A model generated the notes under the pieces. It was not told the DNA's origin and searched no databases. It worked only from the letters and a program-made list of their open reading frames with translations. A stretch of DNA of 64,000 nt from UBA8828 sp964510855. Its GTDB lineage: Bacteria; Verrucomicrobiota; Verrucomicrobiia; Opitutales; UBA953. The stretch spans positions 12,076 to 76,075 of the forward strand of contig CAZEDB010000007.1 of assembly GCA_964510855.1 (NCBI GenBank). The letters run 5' to 3'. The first letter of the stretch is position 1, and each line of letters opens with the position of its first letter. Of this stretch, positions 9,479 through 16,625 are shown one piece after another. The translations under genes and the position numbers were made by a program.

Positions 9479-9506
9479 AATTAAAAATTAAGAATTAAAA
9501 ATTAAA
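9479..9506 (+). repeat. Heptamer array AATTAAR x4
   Basis: Four 7-bp units: AATTAAA, AATTAAG, AATTAAA, AATTAAA. It begins three bases after the CGAARAA array. The same family recurs at 14959-14986 and, on the minus strand, next to gap 2 at about 15126-15135. Confidence 0.9.
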
Positions 9507-9517
9507 AAAGGGAGTAA

Positions 9518-9572
9518 GGGGGAGGGAGGAGGAGTAGAAGGTGGAAAGGGGCGGCGCACGGCCTTCCTGTCC
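9518..9572. repeat. 55-base direct repeat, left copy (abuts gap 1)
   Basis: The 55 bases ending at the first N are identical to the 55 bases that follow the last N (9673-9727). Both copies include the heptamers GTAGAAG and GTGGAAA and a GC-rich motif GGCGGCGCACGGCC. An exact 55-base identity ending precisely at the gap edges points to an unmerged assembly overlap rather than biological duplication. Confidence 0.9.
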
Positions 9573-9672
9573 NNNNNNNNNNNNNNNNNNNNNNNNNNNN
9601 NNNNNNNNNNNNNNNNNNNNNNNNNNNNNNNNNNNNNNNNNNNNNNNNNNNNNNNNNNNNNNNNNNNNNNNN
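9573..9672. other. Assembly gap 1 (100 N)
   Basis: A run of exactly 100 N, the usual placeholder for a gap of unknown size. It is flanked by an identical 55-base sequence on each side. Confidence 0.99.
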
Positions 9673-9727
9673 GGGGGAGGGAGGAGGAGTAGAAGGTGGA
9701 AAGGGGCGGCGCACGGCCTTCCTGTCC
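9673..9727. repeat. 55-base direct repeat, right copy (abuts gap 1)
   Basis: Identical to 9518-9572. If the two contigs truly overlap here, one copy and the N run should be deleted and the spacer is continuous. Confidence 0.9.
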
Positions 9728-9918
9728 TTTGCAGTCGTGCTTTGAAATCTATCCCCAAGACATAGGGGGTAGGGTAGGGGGAGGAAAAGGGAAAAAGGCT
9801 CAGGAAGCTGCGGTGGGCTTTGCTGTCTCATGGCGGAAGGGGTCTGCTGCGGTGAAAGGGTGTCGCTTAGGTTAAGACAGGGATTGCCCTTAGGCGGGGC
9901 TTGCGATGACTAGCGGTA

Positions 9919-12237
9919 ATGCCCTTTTTCGCTGTCCTGCTGCTTCTCGCTGCTGCTGGGGTCTTCTCGGTCTGGCTGATTCTAAGTTTCTTCTTCGTCT
10001 ATATTCCTTTGCTGCGGAACCGACACCCCGAAATGAGTTGGCTCTATGTGGCGTTACAGGCCTTCTGCCGGATTTTTCTGCGCTGGTTTTATCGTATCCG
10101 CACCCAGGGTTGTGATAATCTCCCGGCCACGGGTGGTGTCCTGCTAATTTGTAATCACGTCTCGTATCTCGACCCCGTTCTTATTGGCACGTATATTTCA
10201 CGCCCCGTTAGATTTCTCTCTTGGGAAGGCTTTGAGCGTATTCCCGTCATGCATCAAATTATGCGGTTGATGGGGACGGTGCCGATTGATCCGCAACGCT
10301 CTAAAGATGCGATGACCAAGGCGCTCGAAGCGTTGCGTCGCGGCGAAGTGGTCTGTATTTTTCCGGAAGGTCACGTTACCCGCAATGGCGCGCTCCAAGA
10401 GTTACGAGGGGGCTATGAGCTGCTGGCCCGTCGTGCCGAATGTCCGATTGTACCCGCGTGGATTGATGGTAAGTGGGGCTCGATTCTTAGTTTAAGTGAA
10501 GGCCGACTTTTCTGGAAAAAACCTCGCGGTTGGCGGCGCGCGGTTGGCATTGGCTACGGTAAACCTTTTTCGGCTGCTGAAGCAGGTGAAGCCCGCCTGC
10601 GCTTGCTCGAGGTTTCTGCCGACTTAATAGCCACTCGCCCTCAATTTCAAAGTCATCTCGCGGCTCAAGTTGCGATAGGCTTGGGTCTGCGGGCGGGTCG
10701 TGAAGCGGTGATTGATCGCACCCAAGGCCGTCGCGCGGTTTCAGGTGCGGTCTTGCTTGCCCTAGCTTGGTTAGTGTCCCGTCGCCTTAAATCCTTGCCC
10801 GAAGCCCGCATCGGCGTGGTGCTTCCTGCCGGGTTAGGCGCCACGGTTGCGAATGTCGCTTGTACCTTTGCTGATAAGATACCGGTTAACCTTAATTTTA
10901 GTTTAGGTAAAGTAGCGGCTGAGTCTTGTCTGCGTCGGGCAGGCATTCGTACCACGCTTACGGCGGCGGCTTTTCAGGTACGACTCGCCGAACGTTTCCC
11001 AGATTTCCCTTGGTCGGAGGAGTGTCTCGATGTTGCTGAGCTACTTAAATCGCTTCCGCGTTGGAAAATTGCGCTCTTAGTTTTGCTCATACGCTTAACG
11101 CCCGCCGATCTTCTCCCTTGGGTACTCGGACTTCCCCGCCAAGGGGGTGCACGTGAAGCCGGTCTGCTCTTTACCAGTGGAAGTTCGGGTGAGCCCAAAG
11201 GGGTGCCGCTCTCGCATGCCAATCTGCTAGCTAATCTTGCCCAGATTGATGAATCAGGTGCGGTTCCGCGCCAAGCCCGACTGCTTTGCAGTCTCCCCGT
11301 CTTTCACTCCTTTGGTTTTACGGTCGGCATTTGGTATGCGCTTACGCGTGACACAACTTTGATTACGTTGCCTTCACCGGTCGATACCGCGGCACATGTT
11401 CTCGTCGCGCGAGAGGAAAAGACTACCGTAACGGTTGGTACGCCTACCTTCTTACGGCCCTGGTTGCGTAAAGCCCAAGCAGCGGATCTCGCGACCTTGC
11501 AATGGGCGGTGGCGGGCGCCGAGAAGGTCCCGCTCGATCTGATTGAAGCTTGGGGTAAAGACTTAGCGACCCCGCTCTTTGAGGGCTATGGTACGACTGA
11601 GGCTAGCCCGGTTCTAGCGGTTAACATTCCTGATGTTCTCTGCGATGAAGGCACTTGGCGCGGCAATGTAGTTGGTTCAGTTGGCCGCCCGGTCATCGGT
11701 ATCGCTTTGCGCTTTATGCATCCCGAAACGGGGTTACCTGTGCCCGCAGGTTCGGTGGGCTTACTTCAGGTGCGGGGGGCTAATATTTTTGCGGGCTATT
11801 TAGAAGATCCCGTGCGTACCGCAGAAGTTTTACACTCAGGTTGGTATATCACGGGGGATTTAGCCCGACTCGACGCGGAAGGTTTTCTTCACCTCGAAGG
11901 CCGACTCGCTCGCTTCTCTAAAGTCGGCGGCGAAATGGTACCCCACGGTACAGTTGAAGAAGCCATTTTACGCGTGGTGGCTCCATCGGCTGAAGGGGCT
12001 CAGACTATTGCGGTAGCAGGGCGCCCAGATGCAGCCAAAGGTGAACAGTTGGTGGTCTTGCATACCGTCGACCTGGAGCCTGAGACGGTCCGCGCTTCCT
12101 TGGTTGCTGCGGGTCTACCTAATCTCTGGATTCCCAAAATCTTCAAAAAGGTGGCAGGGATTCCCGTACTTGGCACGGGTAAACTGGATTTGCGTGCGAT
12201 TCGCCAACTGGCGGCGGAAAATGAGCAAGTAAGTTAA
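9919..12237 (+). CDS. Bifunctional acyltransferase / acyl-ACP synthetase (Aas-like)
   Basis: This 772-residue protein joins two domains. A membrane anchor (residues 1-30) is followed by a PlsC-type acyltransferase with the HX4D motif NHVSYLD (H80, D85) and FPEGHVTRNG. From about residue 380 there is an AMP-forming ligase with the P-loop LLFTSGSSGEPKG (about 412-424), YGTTEASPV and GWYITGDLARLD. E. coli Aas (2-acylglycerophosphoethanolamine acyltransferase/acyl-ACP synthetase) has the same order, so a role in lysophospholipid re-acylation at the inner membrane is likely. The LplT-like transporter domain sometimes fused to this family is absent. The ATG at 9919 is preferred; the earlier overlapping frame is a shadow. 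glgP follows after about 60 bases. Confidence 0.88.
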   Translation: MPFFAVLLLLAAAGVFSVWLILSFFFVYIPLLRNRHPEMSWLYVALQAFCRIFLRWFYRIRTQGCDNLPATGGVLLICNHVSYLDPVLIGTYISRPVRFLSWEGFERIPVMHQIMRLMGTVPIDPQRSKDAMTKALEALRRGEVVCIFPEGHVTRNGALQELRGGYELLARRAECPIVPAWIDGKWGSILSLSEGRLFWKKPRGWRRAVGIGYGKPFSAAEAGEARLRLLEVSADLIATRPQFQSHLAAQVAIGLGLRAGREAVIDRTQGRRAVSGAVLLALAWLVSRRLKSLPEARIGVVLPAGLGATVANVACTFADKIPVNLNFSLGKVAAESCLRRAGIRTTLTAAAFQVRLAERFPDFPWSEECLDVAELLKSLPRWKIALLVLLIRLTPADLLPWVLGLPRQGGAREAGLLFTSGSSGEPKGVPLSHANLLANLAQIDESGAVPRQARLLCSLPVFHSFGFTVGIWYALTRDTTLITLPSPVDTAAHVLVAREEKTTVTVGTPTFLRPWLRKAQAADLATLQWAVAGAEKVPLDLIEAWGKDLATPLFEGYGTTEASPVLAVNIPDVLCDEGTWRGNVVGSVGRPVIGIALRFMHPETGLPVPAGSVGLLQVRGANIFAGYLEDPVRTAEVLHSGWYITGDLARLDAEGFLHLEGRLARFSKVGGEMVPHGTVEEAILRVVAPSAEGAQTIAVAGRPDAAKGEQLVVLHTVDLEPETVRASLVAAGLPNLWIPKIFKKVAGIPVLGTGKLDLRAIRQLAAENEQVS

Positions 12238-12300
12238 GAACCGGTTTCTTTTTTATGCCGTAGGGTTTTGGCTCGCCCCCGCCTTACACGCAGGGGCAAA

Positions 12301-14919
12301 ATGACGTATCGGACCATGGCTAAAACTTCTAGAAAACGCTCTTCACTTAAAGCTGCTCCGCGCCGCAAGTTGGCTCTTAAGTCTAAGCCTGTTGCGCGAA
12401 AGTCTAAACCTGCTGCTAGCTGTGCGCTGCCAGCCAAAGGAAAAGACTTCACCGTCGATTGCCATAACTGTGACCCAGCTTCCTTTAAGGCAGATATTTT
12501 GCGCCACCTCACCTATACCTTGGCGCGCGATACTACCACAGCCATTCGGATGGATTGGTGGCTCGCTACCTGTTTTGCACTGAGAGACCGAGTGCTCGAG
12601 CGTTTCCTTGCTACTCAAGGTCGACACGCCGCCGGTAATGTACGTCGGGTCCACTACTTCTCCCTCGAGTATTTGATGGGGCGCCTGCTGCGAAATAATT
12701 TAAGTAATCTTGGCATGTTAGAAGCCGCCCGCACCGCGCTCACGGAGTTGGGCAAAGATTTTGATGATATCACCGAAGAGGAAAACGACATGGGTCTGGG
12801 TAATGGAGGTTTGGGACGTCTCGCCGCGTGTTTCCTCGATTCACTCGCTACCTTAGATTTACCCGCTATCGGCTACGGCATCCATTATGAATTCGGCCTC
12901 TTCCGTCAGACCTTTATCGACGGTCGACAAGTTGAGGAGGCGGACAACTGGCTCAGTCGTGGTACGCCCTGGAAGATTCGTCGGCCAGAGTATCAAGCCC
13001 GCGTTCCCCTGTATGGTCGGGTTGTGCAAGCCGTCGACGACCGAGGCAATTACTCCCCGCAACTCGTCGAGACCAAGGACTTGCTCGGTATCCCTTGGGA
13101 TATTCCTATTATCGGCTCAGGGGGTGCTACGGTTAACTTCCTGCGTTTGTGGGAATCTAAGGCCACTACCGAGTTCGATTTTCGTGCCTTTGACCAAGGA
13201 GACTATGTCGACGCCGTTCGCTCGCGTATTTCCGGCGAGACGGTATCTAAAGTCCTTTATCCCAATGACAGTAAAGCGGCAGGTAAGGAGCTGCGATTAG
13301 TCCAACAGATCTTCTTTGTCTCCTGTTCCCTGCAAGATATCCTGCGTCGCCACCGTCGTCGTAATGATGGCTGGGCAAACCTAGCCGACAAAGCCGTCAT
13401 TCAGCTCAACGATACGCACCCAGCTATCGCCGTTGCCGAGTTGATGCGTCTTTTAGTGGATGTGCATCGTCTGCCTTGGGATGACGCTTGGTCGCAAGTT
13501 ACGCGTATCTTTAATTATACCAACCACACCCTGCTGCCAGAGGCGCTGGAAACTTGGGGCGTGGATTTATTGGAAACCGTCGTTCCCCGCCATCTTCAGA
13601 TTATCTACGAAATTAATCACCGCTTCTTAGCTGAGGTCGAGGCCCGCTGGCCAGGCGATGATGCGCGTAAAGCTGAGCTCTCTCTGATTGGTGAGGCGGG
13701 TCACCGTCATGTGCGTATGGCCCACTTAGCGATTGTGGGCTCCTCTAAGGTTAATGGTGTCGCCGCTCTCCATACGCGTTTACTGCGCGCCCACTTGCTG
13801 CGCGGTTTTGATGAGCTGAGCCCAGGTAAGATTGTTAATATGACTAATGGCATTACGCCCCGTCGCTGGTTGCGTGCCTGTAATTTAGGGCTTTCAGCCC
13901 TCTGTGATGAAGTGGTTGGATCGGGTTGGGATACGGACTTAACCCGCCTGCGTGCCCTAGAGACGGTAGCTGATGACCGTCGCTTCCAAGACCGTTTCAT
14001 GGCGGTAAAGCGCGACAATAAACTCCGACTTGCTCAGGTTATTCAATCGACCTTGGGCGTGGAGGTTGACCCGGATTCCATGTTCGATGTGCAAATTAAA
14101 CGCCTGCACGAATACAAACGCCAACATCTCAACCTGCTCCACATCCTTACACTCTATCGACGTCTACTTAACGATCCCTCGGCGACCTTTACGCCGCGAA
14201 CCTTTATCTTCGGTGCCAAGGCTGCTCCAGGTTACACCATGGCTAAGCACATTATCCATGCCATTAACCGAGTAGGGCAGGTCATTAATCATGACCCGCG
14301 GGTACGCGGCCGTCTCAAAGTGGTCTTCATGCCTGACTACCGAGTTAGCTTGGCTGAGATTATTATTCCGGCGGCTGATCTCTCTGAACAAATCTCTACC
14401 GCGGGTAAAGAAGCCTCGGGTACGGGCAATATGAAGTTAGCTTTAAATGGCGCTTTAACTATTGGTACGCTTGATGGTGCTAATGTCGAAATTCTCGAAG
14501 AAGTAGGTGAAGATAACATTTTCATCTTCGGTCATACCGTTGATCAGGTTGCTGAGCTTAAGGCTCAAGGTTATGACCCACGGGCAGTGGCAGCCGCCGA
14601 TGCGGAATTACGGGCGGTACTCGATTGGCTGCTTTCAGATCATTTCACCCCGGGTGAATCTGGCGTACTCGCACCTGTGGTCCATGGCCTGATTGAAGGC
14701 GGCGACCCTTACCTGGTCTTGGCTGACTACCGAGCTTACATCCAGGCCCAAGACCGCGCCGGTGAAGCCTTCCGTGACCGTCGACGCTGGGCCCGCATGG
14801 CAATTTTAAATACCGCTCGAATGGGTAAATTCTCCTCCGACCGCACCATTAGCCAGTATGCTTCTGAGATTTGGAAGGTGAAGGCGGTGAGGGCTGAGGT
14901 TAGCAAAAGTAAAAAGTAG
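12301..14919 (+). CDS. glgP: Glycogen/starch phosphorylase
   Basis: This enzyme releases glucose-1-phosphate from alpha-1,4-glucans using pyridoxal phosphate. The frame extends to a TTG at 12268, but the ATG at 12301 has AGGGG five bases upstream and is preferred (872 residues). A Lys/Arg-rich tail of about 40 residues precedes the conserved body, which starts near FKADILRHLTYTLARD. Diagnostic blocks are HYFSLEYLMGRLL, ENDMGLGNGGLGRLAACFLDS and the PLP-lysine region EASGTGNMKLALNGALTIG. The last codons and the TAG stop lie inside a 7-bp repeat array that begins at 14909, so the C-terminus (SKSKK) is partly repeat-encoded. It converges with prfB across gap 2. Confidence 0.95.
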   Translation: MTYRTMAKTSRKRSSLKAAPRRKLALKSKPVARKSKPAASCALPAKGKDFTVDCHNCDPASFKADILRHLTYTLARDTTTAIRMDWWLATCFALRDRVLERFLATQGRHAAGNVRRVHYFSLEYLMGRLLRNNLSNLGMLEAARTALTELGKDFDDITEEENDMGLGNGGLGRLAACFLDSLATLDLPAIGYGIHYEFGLFRQTFIDGRQVEEADNWLSRGTPWKIRRPEYQARVPLYGRVVQAVDDRGNYSPQLVETKDLLGIPWDIPIIGSGGATVNFLRLWESKATTEFDFRAFDQGDYVDAVRSRISGETVSKVLYPNDSKAAGKELRLVQQIFFVSCSLQDILRRHRRRNDGWANLADKAVIQLNDTHPAIAVAELMRLLVDVHRLPWDDAWSQVTRIFNYTNHTLLPEALETWGVDLLETVVPRHLQIIYEINHRFLAEVEARWPGDDARKAELSLIGEAGHRHVRMAHLAIVGSSKVNGVAALHTRLLRAHLLRGFDELSPGKIVNMTNGITPRRWLRACNLGLSALCDEVVGSGWDTDLTRLRALETVADDRRFQDRFMAVKRDNKLRLAQVIQSTLGVEVDPDSMFDVQIKRLHEYKRQHLNLLHILTLYRRLLNDPSATFTPRTFIFGAKAAPGYTMAKHIIHAINRVGQVINHDPRVRGRLKVVFMPDYRVSLAEIIIPAADLSEQISTAGKEASGTGNMKLALNGALTIGTLDGANVEILEEVGEDNIFIFGHTVDQVAELKAQGYDPRAVAAADAELRAVLDWLLSDHFTPGESGVLAPVVHGLIEGGDPYLVLADYRAYIQAQDRAGEAFRDRRRWARMAILNTARMGKFSSDRTISQYASEIWKVKAVRAEVSKSKK

Positions 14920-14936
14920 AAGGTAGAAGGTAGAAG
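14909..14936 (+). repeat. Heptamer array GTAGAAR x4 overlapping the glgP stop
   Basis: Units GTAAAAA, GTAGAAG, GTAGAAG, GTAGAAG. The second unit contains the TAG stop codon of glgP (14917-14919). It is the same family as 9415-9442. Confidence 0.9.
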
Positions 14937-14958
14937 GGGAGGAACGAGACGGGCTGGA

Positions 14959-14986
14959 AATTAAAAATTAAGCATTAAGAATTAAA
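14959..14986 (+). repeat. Heptamer array AATTAAR x4
   Basis: Units AATTAAA, AATTAAG, CATTAAG, AATTAAA. On each side the array is bracketed by a direct repeat GGAGGAACGA (14938-14947 and 14995-15004). Confidence 0.88.
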
Positions 14987-15025
14987 AATGAATAGGAGGA
15001 ACGAAGGTAACTTTCTTCCTTAATC

Positions 15026-15125
15026 NNNNNNNNNNNNNNNNNNNNNNNNNNNNNNNNNNNNNNNNNNNNNNNNNNNNNNNNNNNNNNNNNNNNNNNNNNN
15101 NNNNNNNNNNNNNNNNNNNNNNNNN
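15026..15125. other. Assembly gap 2 (100 N)
   Basis: A run of exactly 100 N between inverted copies of the heptamer arrays. Unlike gap 1, no shared sequence was found at the two edges. Confidence 0.99.
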
Positions 15126-15157
15126 TTTTTAATTTCTCCTCCCTCCTTGTTTATTAC

Positions 15158-15185
15158 TTTCTACCTTTCACCTTCTACTTTTTAC
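15158..15185 (-). repeat. Heptamer array GTAGAAR x4, inverted
   Basis: Read on the minus strand the units are GTAAAAA, GTAGAAG, GTGAAAG, GTAGAAA. As at 14909, the first unit is GTAAAAA, so this is an inverted copy of the left array. A start of an AATTAAR array follows (minus strand, 15126-15135) and is cut by the gap. Confidence 0.88.
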
Positions 15186-15220
15186 CATTCCCTCATCCCT
15201 ATTCCCTCATCCCTCATCTC
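15186..15220 (-). repeat. Heptamer array GGGATGA-type x5
   Basis: Plus-strand units CATTCCC, TCATCCC, TATTCCC, TCATCCC, TCATCTC run directly on from the GTAGAAR array without a spacer. This is a fourth heptamer family, ending about 20 bases from the prfB stop. Confidence 0.85.
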
Positions 15221-15240
15221 AACCCACCCATCCCGTCTCA

Positions 15241-16383
15241 TTAGTCCTCCATCTTAATATCTTTATTGCGCGAGCGAGGTCCGCCAGCGCGGAGCCAGGC
15301 GTTCACAAAAGCATCAAGATCGCCGTCCATCACGGCCTGAATGTTGCCGGTTTGGACTCCCGTTCGTAAGTCTTTCACCATCTGGTAGGGCTGGAAAACA
15401 TAGGAGCGAATCTGATTACCCCACCCGATATCGCCTTTTTCACCGTAGAAACGTTCCATCTCGGCCCGTTTATCATCGAGGGTTTTCTCGTAAACGCGGG
15501 CGCGGAGAATCTTCATGGCGAGCTCGCGATTCTTGTGTTGGGAGCGCTCGCGTTGGCAGGCGACGACAATGCCGGTAGGTAAGTGGGTGAGTCGTACGGC
15601 CGATTCAGTTTTGTTTACGTGCTGGCCGCCCTTGCCTGAGGAACGGTAGACGTCGACCCTGAGATCCGCCTCATTAATCTCAACATTTACGTCATCATCA
15701 ATTTCAGCCACCACATCGATAGAAGCAAATGAGGTATGGCGGCGATCGTTGGCGTCGAAGGGAGAAATGCGAACCAAGCGATGGACGCCGCGTTCGGCTT
15801 TAGCATAGCCGTAGGCATTGGGACCTTCGATGCGGATGGTTGCGGAGGAAATGCCCGCGCCTTCGCCTTCGGAGACTTCTTCAATCTCAACTTTGTATCC
15901 ACGGCGTTCAGCCCAGCGGATATACATGCGGAAGAGCATATCTGCCCAGTCGTTTGACTCTGTCCCACCCGCACCTGCTTTGACGGTCAGCAGGGCGTTC
16001 GATTTATCATGAGGCCCAGAAAGGAAGGAGGCGATTTCGAGGTCGGCTACTTCGCTGACGAGCGCCGTACCGAGTTCGCCCAACTCGAGGACTTCCGCCT
16101 CAGCGCCTTCGGGGGTCTCGGCTACCAGCTCAAGTAGAGTCTTGGCGTCGTCGAGTTTCCGGCGATAGACGAGCTGGGGGTTAATAATGTTTTTGTGGAG
16201 GTTACATTCCTGAATGACTTTTTGCGCCGCCTGTTGGCTATCCCAAAAACCGGGTTCGCCCATTTTTGTCTCAAGTTCGGCGATACGGGCCTGCTTGGCC
16301 GGGACATCTAGGAACTTCCAGAGATGGTTAGCACGGCGTTCCGCTTCCTCGAGGGCTGCGCGTGTTTCTGGGGGGATGTACAT
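15241..16383 (-). CDS. prfB: Peptide chain release factor 2, without programmed frameshift
   Basis: This 380-residue protein terminates translation at UGA and UAA. The GGQ loop reads SGKGGQHVNKTESAVRLTH, and the stop-codon recognition tripeptide is SPF in RISPFDANDRRHTSF, which identifies RF2 rather than RF1. Most prfB genes carry an in-frame TGA at codon 26 bypassed by +1 frameshifting. Here the region LWKFLDVPAK (L25, D26) is encoded in one continuous frame (TTC CTA GAT GTC), with no TGA and no upstream AGGGGG-like element. The ATG at 16383 fits the family N-terminus. It converges with glgP and is divergent from the M16 gene, sharing a spacer of about 240 bases. Confidence 0.96.
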   Translation of the reverse strand: MYIPPETRAALEEAERRANHLWKFLDVPAKQARIAELETKMGEPGFWDSQQAAQKVIQECNLHKNIINPQLVYRRKLDDAKTLLELVAETPEGAEAEVLELGELGTALVSEVADLEIASFLSGPHDKSNALLTVKAGAGGTESNDWADMLFRMYIRWAERRGYKVEIEEVSEGEGAGISSATIRIEGPNAYGYAKAERGVHRLVRISPFDANDRRHTSFASIDVVAEIDDDVNVEINEADLRVDVYRSSGKGGQHVNKTESAVRLTHLPTGIVVACQRERSQHKNRELAMKILRARVYEKTLDDKRAEMERFYGEKGDIGWGNQIRSYVFQPYQMVKDLRTGVQTGNIQAVMDGDLDAFVNAWLRAGGPRSRNKDIKMED

Positions 16384-16625
16384 GGAGGAAGGGTTGCAGA
16401 AGCGTGCGGGCTAGGCTGGCGTGACAGGGTTGCGGTCGTAGCGGACCTAGGAAAGCCTCAGACCTTGAAGCGGAACCTCGGTGTGAGGCAAGGGCGATAG
16501 CAAAAGCGGAGGGTTTCAAGGGGTTGCTATCCGAGTCCTTAGCCTCTTCTTAGGTAAGTAGGGCAAGTTGCCTTGTGCCCAAGCTTCACGCTGGGTTACC
16601 TTACACGACCCTTTCCTCTTCTATT

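Larger units (their letters stand above)
9395..9918. other. Gene-free region with repeats and assembly gap 1
   Basis: This 524-base spacer separates the divergent alaS and Aas-like genes. It holds three adjacent arrays of 7-bp units (9415-9506), a purine-rich stretch, a 55-base sequence duplicated on both sides of a 100-N gap, and then about 190 bases of single-copy, GC-rich sequence leading to the start at 9919. Open frames crossing the N run are artefacts. Promoters for both genes must lie here, but I could not pick convincing -35/-10 pairs. Confidence 0.8.
14920..15240. other. Gene-free region with inverted repeat arrays and gap 2
   Basis: This 321-base spacer separates the convergent glgP and prfB. 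It holds GTAGAAR and AATTAAR arrays on the left, the gap, then AATTAAR, GTAGAAR and GGGATGA arrays in the opposite orientation on the right. No open frame here is credible, and no conventional hairpin-plus-T-run terminator was seen in the determined bases. Confidence 0.8.

Noticed and set aside
9415..9506. Possible CRISPR array
   Set aside because: Units are 7 bp with no unique spacers and no cas genes nearby; these are tandem repeats.
9495..9831. Open frames on both strands crossing the first N run, including one starting MGIDFKARLQRTGRP
   Set aside because: They contain undetermined bases, consist of purine-rich or low-complexity sequence and resemble no protein; they reflect the gap, not genes.
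15241..16383. Programmed frameshift in prfB
   Set aside because: Codons around position 26 were read base by base; no TGA is present and the frame is continuous.
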